Source of the DNA: Vibrio splendidus
GTDB taxonomy: Bacteria > Pseudomonadota > Gammaproteobacteria > Enterobacterales > Vibrionaceae
DNA: 64,000 nt
Assembly: GCF_024347615.1 (NCBI RefSeq)
Contig: NZ_AP025508.1
Coordinates: forward strand, 682,001 to 746,000
Reading direction: 5' to 3'
The notes under the pieces were generated by a model. It worked only from the letters and a program-made list of their open reading frames with translations. It did no database searches and was not told the DNA's origin. This document shows positions 40,236 through 49,589 of the stretch, in pieces. Within the stretch, counting starts at the first letter, position 1; each line of letters opens with the position of its first letter. Made by a program: the position numbers and the translations under genes.

Positions 40236-41933
40236 ATGTTAAAAATCAAATATTTGGCGACAGTGCTCGGCTGCACATTGGCAGCGCAGAGTCATGCGTC
40301 TTTGAACATCCAACCTGATCCGCAAAACCCGAATGGTTACCTTGTTGAAAAGTCGGCCCTACAAGCTGCTGAACAAGCGAAAACATCCGATCCTATGTAT
40401 GCGATCTGGTCACAAGCATTACAGACTCGTCCCAATAGTATTGTTGAAGCGATAGAACCGGGCTTAGCCTCGAATCCTGAAAACGTGAAACGAGTCGAGC
40501 GTGTATTCCCCCAATCTGAATGGGATTTCCTCACTCAAATGGCTGCGCCAGAATATACTTACACTCGCTTCTTACGTGCGATTGGCAAATTCCCAGCCTT
40601 CTGTGGAGAGTACACCGACGGCCGTGACTCCGACGCCATTTGTAAAAAATCCATCATTACGGCCTTTGCTCACTTCTCACAAGAGACGGGCGGTCACATT
40701 GCGATAGACAACACCTCTGATAATCCATTAGCTCTCGAAGAGTGGCAGCAAGCGCTGGTGCATGTTCGTGAAATGGGTTGGTCTGAAGGCCAAGAAGGTT
40801 ATACCACGGGTTGTGGTCAGAACGATTGGCAGAATGCACGTTGGCCATGTGCCGCGGGGCAGGGTTACTTCGGACGTGGTGCTAAACAGCTTTCTTACCA
40901 TTTTAACTACGGCGCGTTCTCGGAAGTGATGTTTGATGGTGATGCGACGGTTCTATTGAATAATCCGGGTTTAGTGGCGGATTCTTGGTTGAACTTGGCT
41001 TCTGCTATCTGGTTCTTCCTTACGCCTCAAGCGCCTAAACCAGCCATGCTGCACGTGATTGACCGTACTTGGACGCCCTCTCAACGCGAGTTGGATGCGG
41101 GAATTGGTTATGGCTTTGGTACCACGATCAATGTGATTAATGGTGGTATCGAGTGTGGTGAGCAGAACAAAGACAAAGGCCAACCCGTTAACCGTATTCG
41201 TTATTGGGAAGGGTTAGCGGCGCACTATCAAATTCCGGTAGAAGCGGATGAAGCCAATACTTGTTGGCAGCAAACGCCTTACGGAAGCTTGAATCTCAAC
41301 GGCGCGACCGATGTGTTGTACACCAACTGGGATGGTAACTGGAAATACTACGCAGACCGCCCAGAAGGCTACTCATTTGAATGTGAGTTGGTTGGATTCC
41401 AAACGGCATATTCAGCGCTAGTGGCTGGCGATTACGAGAAGTGTGTGACCAACTTTTATGGTTCTCATGCGAGCTGGCCTGAAGTGAAAGTGGTCGATAA
41501 GCTTGATCCGGTAGACCCTGGAACTGATCCGGGTGTTAATGGTTGGAGTGCGACTAAGGTTTACAACGCGGGTGACCAAGTGACTCACAACGGCGCAACC
41601 TACGAAGCGAAATGGTGGACACAAGGGGATGACCCTGCCAATGGCGGCCCTTGGAAGTTGATTGCTGGAGAGCCAACACCACCCGTAGTCACCGATCCTG
41701 CGCCAGTCGATCCTACACCTGTTGACCCAACACCAGTTGAACCACCTGTTACCGAGCCGCCTGTCGTCGTTGACCCATCGGTGTTTATCACATGGCAAGC
41801 GGGCGTTAGCCAAGTGAGTAACGGTGATAAAGTGACGCATAACGGCAAGTGTTTCGTGGCTAAAAACGGCCCGGGTGTATGGGAAAGCCCTGTTCAGTCG
41901 AATTGGTTCTGGGATGAAATTAGCTGTAATTGA
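40236..41933 (+). CDS. Secreted GH19 chitinase with two C-terminal chitin-binding modules
   Basis: Protein of 565 residues with a signal peptide (about 1-21, ending SHA). A GH19 catalytic domain (about 75-400) contains the likely acid E150 in FSQETGGH and the GRGAKQLSYHFNYG motif. A CBM5/12 module (about 430-475, WSATKVYNAGDQV ... WWTQGDDP) is followed by a Pro/Thr/Val/Asp repeat linker (about 480-512) and a second, shorter CBM5-like module (YET replaced by KCFVAKN). It should degrade chitin outside the cell. Monocistronic with its own terminator. Confidence 0.9.
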   Translation: MLKIKYLATVLGCTLAAQSHASLNIQPDPQNPNGYLVEKSALQAAEQAKTSDPMYAIWSQALQTRPNSIVEAIEPGLASNPENVKRVERVFPQSEWDFLTQMAAPEYTYTRFLRAIGKFPAFCGEYTDGRDSDAICKKSIITAFAHFSQETGGHIAIDNTSDNPLALEEWQQALVHVREMGWSEGQEGYTTGCGQNDWQNARWPCAAGQGYFGRGAKQLSYHFNYGAFSEVMFDGDATVLLNNPGLVADSWLNLASAIWFFLTPQAPKPAMLHVIDRTWTPSQRELDAGIGYGFGTTINVINGGIECGEQNKDKGQPVNRIRYWEGLAAHYQIPVEADEANTCWQQTPYGSLNLNGATDVLYTNWDGNWKYYADRPEGYSFECELVGFQTAYSALVAGDYEKCVTNFYGSHASWPEVKVVDKLDPVDPGTDPGVNGWSATKVYNAGDQVTHNGATYEAKWWTQGDDPANGGPWKLIAGEPTPPVVTDPAPVDPTPVDPTPVEPPVTEPPVVVDPSVFITWQAGVSQVSNGDKVTHNGKCFVAKNGPGVWESPVQSNWFWDEISCN

Positions 41934-42001
41934 TCGTTTGAATACTGAAAAGCGGTCTAACCGACGAGTTCAGTAATACGACCATAATGATATAAATAAT
42001 C

Positions 42002-42034
42002 AAAAGCCGAAAGTTTCTACTTTCGGCTTTTTTT
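42002..42034 (+). terminator. Rho-independent terminator of the chitinase gene
   Basis: Perfect 13-bp stem (AAAAGCCGAAAGT and ACTTTCGGCTTTT) with a TTCT loop and T run. Confidence 0.92.
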
Positions 42035-42206
42035 CGTTTCGAACTTGGCTATCTAAGGAGGGATATTGGTCTATTTGGCTATGTTGAAGCGCATTTAAAG
42101 ACTAATTATCCAGTTAGAGGATAAAGTTCTGTACAAATGGAGGTTGTGAATTTATATTCAAATTTAATTTATATTTATTCTTTTATTTTAGGGTTAAGGT
42201 GTGCCT

Positions 42207-43757
42207 ATGGAACAGACAGATATCACGTCACTCATCCCCATTGTGATTACTTTGGTGTTGTCGTTGGCGACAAGGAATGTGGTGATTGGCCTTTTTGCTG
42301 GCGTGCTGAGTGGTGTTGCGATGCTGACTGGCATGTTTAGCGAACTTAACCCGCTTGATACGTTTGGTACCATGGTTAAAGGTTACCTAGTTCCTCAACT
42401 TACCGATAGCTATAACGCAGGTGTGATCATGCTGTTGGTGTTCATCGGTGGCTTTGTTGCTTTAATGGAGAAGTCGGGTGGTGGTGTTGCGTTTGCCAAG
42501 CGTGTTACTCAATGGGTAAGCAATAAATGCCAAGCTCAAATCTCAGCATGGTTGGGTGGAATCGTTATATTTTTCTCAGACTTAGGCACCCCTTTAATTG
42601 TTGGCCCTGTTTTTCGTCCTCTTTTCGATAAACTGAAACTCTCAAGACAGAAGCTAGCATTCATCATCGACTCAACCTCGTCGCCCGTCGCTATTCTTAT
42701 CCCTTTCATTGGATGGGGCGTTTACATCATGAGTCTGATTCAAAAAGAGTTCACGGCGTTGAATATCAACATGTCTGATTGGGATGCTTTCATCGGTGCG
42801 ATTCCTTTTCAGTTCTACGCATTCCTCGCGATTTTCATCGTCCCGTTAGTGTCCGTTAAAGGTTTAGACTTTGGGCCAATGGCAAAAGCCGAGCGTGATT
42901 GCCAAGCGGGAATTAACTCTGGCGTGAATAACGAATCACTAAATCCGTTCTCGCATAAAAATGCAAAGGCATCTTTTGTCTGGGCACCATTGTTAGTGAT
43001 GCTGGTGGTGTTGTGTGCGATGTTAGTTCCTCAAGGCTTCCCGTTCCAAAAGGTCGCGGGTTCATCGTTCAGAGCAGCTTTATCATCGGCTTACTTTTTT
43101 GCGGCGATTACCTTAATCTCACTCATGGCTTACTACGGCGTAAGAAAGCTGTCTGATGGTGTTTCAGTGTATTTAAAAGGCATGGGAAACATGATGCCCG
43201 TAGCGATCATCTTGGTATTGGCGTGGGCGCTAAGCACAGTCGGTAAAGAGTTGGGCGCAGCCGCTTATATTGCCGAGCAAGCACAGAGTGGTTTTCCATA
43301 CTGGTTAGTACCAGCGGTCGCTTTTTTGTTGTCGGCGATTATTTCATTCGCAACAGGATCGTCGTGGGGAACCTTCGCGATAATGATGCCATTGGTTATT
43401 CCAACCGCGATTGCGATTGATGCACCGCTACTCGTCGCAATTGGCGCTGTGTTGTCTGGTGGTTTGTTTGGTGACCATTGCTCACCGATCTCTGAAACAA
43501 CGATTCTTTCTTCAACAGGGGCAGGGTGTGACCAGTTTGAACACTTTAAGACACAGCTTCCTTATGCGTTGATGAACGGCTCTATCGCTTTGGTTAGTTT
43601 TGTAGTGGCAGGCTTTACTGGAAGTGCATGGGTGGTTCTAGGTGCGCTTGTTGCTCAGCTTATCCTTGTGACTCTGTTAGCTAAACGAGATGCGAGTAAA
43701 AACGCTTCTTCAGAAGTTCAATCTCAAGTGTCTGAATCTAAACCACAACAAGCGTAA
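42207..43757 (+). CDS. Na+/H+ antiporter, NhaC family
   Basis: Membrane protein of 516 residues with about 11-12 hydrophobic helices. The NhaC-family segments are visible: FFSDLGTPLIVGPVFRP, IDSTSSPVAILIPFIGWG, ATGSSWGTFAIMMP and GDHCSPISETTILSSTG. The ATG at 42207 has AAGG at seven bases; an upstream GTG in frame is too close to that site. Family members exchange sodium for protons or transport other small ions and acids, and the true substrate is not visible. Confidence 0.85.
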   Translation: MEQTDITSLIPIVITLVLSLATRNVVIGLFAGVLSGVAMLTGMFSELNPLDTFGTMVKGYLVPQLTDSYNAGVIMLLVFIGGFVALMEKSGGGVAFAKRVTQWVSNKCQAQISAWLGGIVIFFSDLGTPLIVGPVFRPLFDKLKLSRQKLAFIIDSTSSPVAILIPFIGWGVYIMSLIQKEFTALNINMSDWDAFIGAIPFQFYAFLAIFIVPLVSVKGLDFGPMAKAERDCQAGINSGVNNESLNPFSHKNAKASFVWAPLLVMLVVLCAMLVPQGFPFQKVAGSSFRAALSSAYFFAAITLISLMAYYGVRKLSDGVSVYLKGMGNMMPVAIILVLAWALSTVGKELGAAAYIAEQAQSGFPYWLVPAVAFLLSAIISFATGSSWGTFAIMMPLVIPTAIAIDAPLLVAIGAVLSGGLFGDHCSPISETTILSSTGAGCDQFEHFKTQLPYALMNGSIALVSFVVAGFTGSAWVVLGALVAQLILVTLLAKRDASKNASSEVQSQVSESKPQQA

Positions 43758-43780
43758 TTTAAGATTACAAATGAGAGACT

Positions 43781-43823
43781 AGATACGGGATGCGAGTAAA
43801 CGAGTAGCGAAAAGCTCGCTCCC
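43781..43823. repeat. 43-base repeat, copy 1 (family GATACGGGATGCGAG)
   Basis: About 39 of 43 bases match the copy at 43988, in the same orientation. Together they flank the palindromic element at 43864. Confidence 0.65.
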
Positions 43824-43863
43824 TATCGTTCGTCACTTTATACCTCATATTCCTTACTCTATC

Positions 43864-43976
43864 CGTCATTCCCTATAGCGAGGTATGAGCATAGTAGGGA
43901 ATCTCTCGCGTTTACCGTTGGTGTATATATTGAAAGGCAGATTCCAGACATCTCGTCCCTCGATTCCGGAATGACG
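43864..43976. repeat. Palindromic intergenic repeat, second full copy (family CGTCATTCC)
   Basis: A 113-base element bounded by CGTCATTCC and GGAATGACG, with internal AGGGAATCTC and AGATTCC blocks and CTCGTCCCTC like the element at 11152. The middle is longer and different. Confidence 0.7.
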
Positions 43977-43987
43977 ATCTAATGAAT

Positions 43988-44030
43988 AGATACGGGATGC
44001 GAGTAAACGGGTAACGAAAAGCTCGCCCTC
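43988..44030. repeat. 43-base repeat, copy 2 (family GATACGGGATGCGAG)
   Basis: Direct repeat of 43781-43823. A related inverted segment (CGCATCTCGTATCTCG ... ACTCGCATC) occurs at about 44085-44110. The whole gap 43758-44317 has no gene beyond these repeats and the satP leader. Confidence 0.65.
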
Positions 44031-44317
44031 TGTTGCCTACGTTTGCTATTAAGGGGGCGCTTACTCAAATCTAAAGACTCTTTTCGCATCTCGTATCTCG
44101 TTACTCGCATCTTTTTTATAGCGTGATAGGGAATCTGCTTACTTATAGTTTCTATGAATTAATTAGCGTCGTTATGAAACTAATTTTCCATAGGATCATT
44201 TACACAATCTTAGTTTTCGATAACTGGATTACCTAGTTGAGCGGTTTATAGATTAAAATTTTCTTACAAACTTTGTAGATTTTTTTTAATCAACCACTTT
44301 AATAAGGTAAATTCGCA

Positions 44318-44911
44318 ATGTCGACCAAACTAGCTAACCCAGCGCCACTAGGCTTAATGGGTTTCGGTATGACCACTATTCTTCTTAATATCCACAACGC
44401 AGGTTTCTTCCCAATGGATTCAATGATCCTTGCGATGGGTATTTTTTACGGTGGTTTAAGCCAAGTTATCGTGGGCACAATGTGTTTCAAACGTGGTGAC
44501 ACGTTCGGTACAACTGCGTTTACTTCTTACGGCCTATTCTGGTTGTCTTTGGTTGGTTTGATTGTAATGCCTTACATGGGTCTACCAGCAAGCCCTGCAG
44601 CATTCATGGGTTGGTACCTATTACTATGGGGCATCTTCACCGGCTTCATGTTCATCGGTTCTCTATGCTACCCAGTTGCGAAGCAAGTAGTATTCGGTTC
44701 ACTAACTATCTTGTTCTTCCTACTTGCAGCTCGTGATTTCACTGGCAGCGAACTAATCGGCACTATCGCTGGTTTTGAAGGTATCTTCTGTGGCGCTTCA
44801 GCTATCTACTTTGCTATGGCACAAGTCATCAACAACGAATACGGCCGCACAGTACTGCCTGTTGGTGAGAAGAAAGCACCGCAAATGGCAACACAAGAAA
44901 TCGCTGCTTAA
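44318..44911 (+). CDS. satP: Acetate/succinate transporter, SatP (GPR1/FUN34/YaaH) family
   Basis: Six-helix membrane protein of 197 residues. The family signature [14 protein letters not shown] starts at residue 7, and [27 protein letters not shown] ends the core. It takes up acetate and succinate with protons. An AAGGTAA site precedes the ATG. A strong terminator follows. Confidence 0.9.
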   Translation: MSTKLANPAPLGLMGFGMTTILLNIHNAGFFPMDSMILAMGIFYGGLSQVIVGTMCFKRGDTFGTTAFTSYGLFWLSLVGLIVMPYMGLPASPAAFMGWYLLLWGIFTGFMFIGSLCYPVAKQVVFGSLTILFFLLAARDFTGSELIGTIAGFEGIFCGASAIYFAMAQVINNEYGRTVLPVGEKKAPQMATQEIAA

Positions 44912-44969
44912 TACTCTAACTTGGGAACAGTTAGTTTGTTATAAGCCGTTTATTGGTTATGAATAAAAC

Positions 44970-45004
44970 AAAAGGGGTTAGCCGAAATGGCTAACCCCTT
45001 TTTT
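44970..45004. terminator. Bidirectional terminator between satP and the AGCS gene
   Basis: Perfect 12-bp stem (AAGGGGTTAGCC and GGCTAACCCCTT) with a T run of six on the plus strand and TTTTGTTTT on the minus strand. Confidence 0.92.
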
Positions 45005-45025
45005 ATGCGTTATTAATAGCGCGAG

Positions 45026-45090
45026 TTAAAGCGATCTATTTATTAAAGCGATCTATTTATTAAAGCAATCTGTTTGTTAAGGTAATCTTA
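45026..45090. repeat. 17-base tandem repeat at the 3' end of the AGCS gene
   Basis: Units start at 45026, 45043, 45060 and 45077: two identical copies of TTAAAGCGATCTATTTA, a third differing at three positions and a shortened fourth. The array runs into the stop codon (45088-45090) of the minus-strand gene. Confidence 0.85.
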
Positions 45091-46635
45091 AGCTGAAGGT
45101 TGCTCTACAGGTTTAGTGTCTGCAGTTTCAGCTTCAGGAGACTTGCCTGTTTTACGCTTGTACTTTTCTTCCCAGTAAGTAGCACCTTTAATGCCTAGTT
45201 TTACAGGGTTGAATGTGTACTCAGTCACACCTTGTTTCTGCTGTTCTTCGTAGTCTGCTAGAGCTTTAAGCGCAGGCTTAGACATGAAGAAGATGATCAG
45301 AATACCAACGATGTTTAACCATGCCATCAAGCCAACACCAACATCACCCATTGCCCATGCAAGGTTAGCTGTTTTGACTGTGCCATAGAAAACCGCAGTG
45401 ATAAGAACAAGCTTAAGTACGAACATCATGCCAGGGATCTTGATGGTACGACGTAGGTAAGCAATATTCGTTTCTGCGATGTAGTAGTAAGCAAGAATCG
45501 TTGTAAATGCGAAGAAGAACAGAGCAAATGCGATGAATGGCTTACCAATACCTGGTAATGCACTTTCAATAGCAAGCTGTGTAAATACAGGACCATTCGC
45601 ACCAATGTTTGCTGCTAGGTTCTGAACAAGGAACACGCCTTCAGCGCCGCCGTGAACGTTGTAAGCACCAGTGATGATGATCATGAACGCTGTAGCAGAA
45701 CATACTAGAAGAGTATCGATGTAGATAGAGAACGCTTGTACCAAACCTTGCTGAGCTGGGTGATCGACATTTGCCGCTGCTGCCGCGTGAGGACCAGTAC
45801 CTTGACCTGCTTCGTTTGAGTAAACACCACGCTTAACACCCCAACCAATTGCAGCACCAAAGCCCGCCATAGGTGTGAATGCATCGCCAAGAATCATTCC
45901 GAAAACAGCTGGCACTTGGCCGATGTTTAGCAAGATGATAACGAACGCGATAATGATGTAAGCCAATGCCATGAATGGAACAACAATTTGTGTGAAGTTC
46001 GCAATACGTTTAACACCACCAAAGATGATGAAAGCAAGGATGATAGCAACAACAGTACCAGTGAAAATTTTAGCGAAACTGAATGTACCGATAGCTGTTT
46101 CAATCATGTCGCCTGAGCCAAATGCAGCTTCTACAGCATTACCAATACTGTTTGACTGAACACCTGGAAGCAAAATGCCACATGCAAAAATAGTCGAGAT
46201 AGCGAAGATCCATGCGTACCACTTCTGGCCCATTGCTTTTTCAATGTAGTAAGCCGGACCGCCACGGAACTGGCCTTCGTCTTCTTCTTTGTAGATTTGC
46301 GCTAGCGTAGATTCTGCGTAAGCAGTCGCGGCGCCAAAGAAGGCTACAACCCACATCCAGAATACTGCACCCGGGCCACCGAAACCGATAGCGGCAGCAA
46401 CACCAGCAATGTTACCTGTACCTACACGGCCAGATAGCGAAACGGCAAGAGCTTGGAAAGACGAGATGCCTTTTGCAGAGCTTTTACCTGATAGTAGCAA
46501 GCGCCACATTTCAAAGAAGTGACGGATTTGAACAAATCGAGTCATGATGGAGTAGAACAAACCTGCACCTAAACATAGGTAGATAAGTACTGGGCTCCAG
46601 ATTATTCCATTCAAAAAATCAACGAATGACTGCAT
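45088..46635 (-). CDS. Sodium:alanine/glycine symporter, AGCS family
   Basis: Membrane protein of 515 residues with about ten helices. The signature GRVGTGNIAGVAAAIGFGGPG (19 central residues at about 69-90) and the GVKRGVYSNEAGQGTGPHAAA region are intact. It imports alanine or glycine with sodium. The C-terminal tail (about 480-515) is Lys/Glu-rich. It has no glycine-riboswitch sequence upstream. Confidence 0.92.
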   Translation of the reverse strand: MQSFVDFLNGIIWSPVLIYLCLGAGLFYSIMTRFVQIRHFFEMWRLLLSGKSSAKGISSFQALAVSLSGRVGTGNIAGVAAAIGFGGPGAVFWMWVVAFFGAATAYAESTLAQIYKEEDEGQFRGGPAYYIEKAMGQKWYAWIFAISTIFACGILLPGVQSNSIGNAVEAAFGSGDMIETAIGTFSFAKIFTGTVVAIILAFIIFGGVKRIANFTQIVVPFMALAYIIIAFVIILLNIGQVPAVFGMILGDAFTPMAGFGAAIGWGVKRGVYSNEAGQGTGPHAAAAANVDHPAQQGLVQAFSIYIDTLLVCSATAFMIIITGAYNVHGGAEGVFLVQNLAANIGANGPVFTQLAIESALPGIGKPFIAFALFFFAFTTILAYYYIAETNIAYLRRTIKIPGMMFVLKLVLITAVFYGTVKTANLAWAMGDVGVGLMAWLNIVGILIIFFMSKPALKALADYEEQQKQGVTEYTFNPVKLGIKGATYWEEKYKRKTGKSPEAETADTKPVEQPSA

Positions 46636-47091
46636 GAGTATTTTCCCTGTTAGTTTTACTTATGATTGTTTTTCGAACAACACAATACTTCACTTGTAAC
46701 CCAAGTGTTAAATTATTTAACTGCGCATTAGGATTACTGTGACATAAAGCAAGTTACAGAGGGGGTTTGTTAACGCTTAGTTCTAATTCGATAATCGTTC
46801 CATTTAACTTCGTATGCAACTGGTTTTGCTTGCTGGTGTTTTGCAGAGTGAATAAATAGTGATTAATACAAAAAGGGTAACTTGAGGTGTACAGAAGAAA
46901 AGAAATTGAGAAAAACAGTGTTCAAATCCGCTTAGCATGAACGGCTGTTATGTGAGTAGTGGGGGGGAGTAAGCTGGAACATATCACCGACATTGAGTCC
47001 GCAGGCAGGCCTAAGTGGCTGCATTCTTGAGGGTATGATTACGACAGTTTTAATCTTTATCAAAGAGGATGTCGCGAATTTGGTCGCAACT
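46636..47091. other. Gene-free region between the beta-CASP gene and the AGCS symporter
   Basis: 456 bases without a convincing gene. It should hold the AGCS promoter on the minus strand. Visible are a palindrome CACTTG-TAACC-CAAGTG (46691-46707), possibly an operator, and a run of seven G at about 46961-46968. No terminator was found for the beta-CASP gene. Confidence 0.5.
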
Positions 47092-48447
47092 TCAAACAAC
47101 CTTGAATCCTTGTTTAAGTAATTCTTGAGCGAACTCAGACTGAGTATTTGGTTCGCCATGTATCAAATGCACTTCTCTTGGTGGAGCGGAAATTCCTGCT
47201 ATAAATCGGTTGAGATCCTCTTTATCGGCATGAGCCGAGTAGCCAGACATGCCATGAATTTGAGCATTGACCTCAACGTCTTTGTTATCAATAGAAACCT
47301 GCATTTCGGCTTGTTGCAGTTCTCGCCCGAGCGTTCCGTGCGCTTGATAGCCCGCTAAAATCACATCGGTTCGTTTATCGGGAAGCAAGGCTGATAAGTA
47401 GTTCATTATCCTGCCGCCCTGACACATTCCAGAAGCTGCGACCACAATTGCGGGTTCACCTGTCGACTTAAGGCGATTAACGATTTTCTTGTGCATTCTA
47501 TGCCCATCAACCGTAATGCATTGTTCAAAAGCGAGTGGGTGACGTTTCAGTTCAAGACGTTGCTTTGCTTCTTGTCCCCACAACTCTTTAAAGCGTCGGT
47601 ATGAACGCGTCACTTTCTGAGCCATAGGTGAGTCGAGAATAATAGGAATATCGGCGCTGAGTTGATGCTCAAAGATCAGGTTTTCAATATCAAACAACAG
47701 TTCTTGTGTTCTGCCGATACTAAATGCCGGGATCAGGATGACGCCTCCATCGAGTAACGAACGGTCAATAATTGCTTTGAGGCGTTCAGAGCGTGAAGCA
47801 ATATCGTCGTGCGTGCTAGTGCCGTAAGTCGACTCAATAAATAAGTAATCGGCTTGTTGTGGTGGTTTAGGATCCGGCAGCAGTGGCGTGTTACTTGGGC
47901 CCAAGTCGCCTGAAAAGACCACCACTTCTTGGTTGGGTAACTTAAGCTCAATATAGGCGGAACCTAAGATATGCCCAGCAGGTTGAAAACGAGCATACAG
48001 AGTATTTGGTCTATGATGATTCTTTCCGTCGTTTTGCTGTTTAGAGACAATTGGAAACCATTCCCCATAAGGCTTAGGAGCAATCAACGAATGAATTTTT
48101 TTAAGGATGAGTTTGGATTGTTTATGACTGAGCCCTTGCAGTTTTAAGCCATCTTCAATCATTAAAGGAGCGAGTTCGGCGGTGGCTTGCGTGCAATAAA
48201 TTGGCTGGTTAAATCCACTGGCGAGTAACCAAGGTAACCGGCCAATATGATCAATGTGGGTATGGGTCAGCAGCAGAGCGTTGAGGTGGGAAGTTTCAAA
48301 TTCAATATCAAGAGAACGTGCGTCCGAACCTTGGGACTCTTTACCTTGAAACAAGCCACAATCGATGAGCACCGCTTGGCCTGAATCTCTTAATTCGTGA
48401 CAAGATCCTGTGACGGTATGTTTGCCGCCATGGTGAATCACTTCCAT
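47092..48447 (-). CDS. Metallo-beta-lactamase/beta-CASP family nuclease
   Basis: Protein of 451 residues. The metal motif HTHIDH is at 62-67, a further histidine in PAGHILGSAY, the aspartate in FSGDLG, and the beta-CASP domain follows with GGVILIPAFSIGRTQE, DSPMA, AASGMCQGGRI and the terminal SGYSAHAD and LIHGE. This is the CPSF73/YSH1-like group of RNA-processing nucleases, whose cellular target in gammaproteobacteria is unclear. The ATG has a GGGAG site. It appears to be a single-gene unit. Confidence 0.85.
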   Translation of the reverse strand: MEVIHHGGKHTVTGSCHELRDSGQAVLIDCGLFQGKESQGSDARSLDIEFETSHLNALLLTHTHIDHIGRLPWLLASGFNQPIYCTQATAELAPLMIEDGLKLQGLSHKQSKLILKKIHSLIAPKPYGEWFPIVSKQQNDGKNHHRPNTLYARFQPAGHILGSAYIELKLPNQEVVVFSGDLGPSNTPLLPDPKPPQQADYLFIESTYGTSTHDDIASRSERLKAIIDRSLLDGGVILIPAFSIGRTQELLFDIENLIFEHQLSADIPIILDSPMAQKVTRSYRRFKELWGQEAKQRLELKRHPLAFEQCITVDGHRMHKKIVNRLKSTGEPAIVVAASGMCQGGRIMNYLSALLPDKRTDVILAGYQAHGTLGRELQQAEMQVSIDNKDVEVNAQIHGMSGYSAHADKEDLNRFIAGISAPPREVHLIHGEPNTQSEFAQELLKQGFKVV

Positions 48448-48624
48448 CGTTTACTCCCATTGCTCTATAAAGCCATTAACGCCTGTTTTTATTTTGCGGA
48501 TAAGCGCCGGCATGTAAAACAAGAACAATGAGAGTTGCGATCGTTGAGTGTCTTTTAAAGTAATTGAGCGATGACTTAGTGTATTCGTTGCGAGTTAGCT
48601 CTTGTTCCTTCTGTGACTATCTTG

Positions 48625-49392
48625 TTAGCGCGTAGAAGAACCGTCTGAATCCAGCTCTGGATTTTGTTGAGCCTCTATACGAGCCACTTCGTCATCAAGC
48701 TCTGCTATTTTTTCTGCCATGATTGCGTGACAGCGATTGGCCAGTTCTCTTGCGTCGCTGATCTTGTATCCAGACACATCGATAGGTTCAAGCATCTCGG
48801 TGATCACAATGCCATTATTAACTCGGTTGAGGTCAATCTTATTGTGTGTGGTGCTGGTACACATCGGGGTGATAGGCACACCGGCTTCAATCGCCATTCG
48901 GAAAGCGCCCGTTTTGAATGGCAGTAGTCCACGCCCTTTACTGCGCGTTCCTTCTGGGTAAACCCAAACAGACAGATCTCGCTGATGAATCGCTTCCGCC
49001 ACTTGCTTGATGGTATCGCGTGCTTTGGATTTATCTTCGCGGTTAATCATGATGTTACCGGTGATCCAATACAGCAGGCCAAAGAAAGGCACATACAACA
49101 AATCACGCTTGCCTAAAGAAACGGTACGAGGCCTTAGCATTCCTGGGTCGGTCACAAAGTCTAATATGCTTTGGTGGTTGGATATGTATACGCTTTTTTC
49201 TGACGTTGGCGCATTGTCTAGGCCACGCTGCACCAGTTTCACACCGACGATCTTTTGTAGTTGATTGAACCAACGGCAGAAAACGTACACATGCTTAGGG
49301 TTCTTGGGGCTAAACAAGCAGTAAACAAAAGCACAGAGGGTGGTGAAAATAATAAACACCGTAGCCAAAATAATACGAAGAACAGCAAGCAC
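48625..49392 (-). CDS. plsC: 1-acyl-sn-glycerol-3-phosphate acyltransferase
   Basis: Membrane-anchored protein of 255 residues with one N-terminal helix (about 1-27). The acyltransferase HX4D motif is H73-D78 (NHQSILD), and the substrate motif is YPEGTRSKG. It makes phosphatidate in phospholipid synthesis. Several PlsC paralogues exist in Vibrio, so the symbol is a family-level call. Confidence 0.88.
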   Translation of the reverse strand: MLAVLRIILATVFIIFTTLCAFVYCLFSPKNPKHVYVFCRWFNQLQKIVGVKLVQRGLDNAPTSEKSVYISNHQSILDFVTDPGMLRPRTVSLGKRDLLYVPFFGLLYWITGNIMINREDKSKARDTIKQVAEAIHQRDLSVWVYPEGTRSKGRGLLPFKTGAFRMAIEAGVPITPMCTSTTHNKIDLNRVNNGIVITEMLEPIDVSGYKISDARELANRCHAIMAEKIAELDDEVARIEAQQNPELDSDGSSTR

Positions 49393-49589
49393 AATTCACT
49401 CCTTACTCACCGCAAGATTACAGTGATTAAATAGTTTTAGATGCTTGAAGTTTTCACTCTATTTAACCGAATTGCAACAATTAACTGTTATGGGGGGCTT
49501 TTTTTAGATCTTTATATAAAACAAGGACTAACAATGGGTGTTTGACACGATCATCGAGCTTACACGTGTTCACCAGTAGGTAGGCATGT

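Noticed and set aside
46961..46968. Run of seven G as a phase-variation tract
   Set aside because: It is intergenic with no promoter or reading frame that its length would switch.
46636..47091. Glycine riboswitch upstream of the AGCS symporter, as known before a V. cholerae homologue
   Set aside because: Neither the GGAGAG-type nor the CTCTCAGG-type conserved blocks are found on the minus strand in this gap.
46932..47159. 75-residue ORF on the minus strand
   Set aside because: It overlaps the 3' end of the beta-CASP gene in another frame, has no ribosome site and no recognisable domain.
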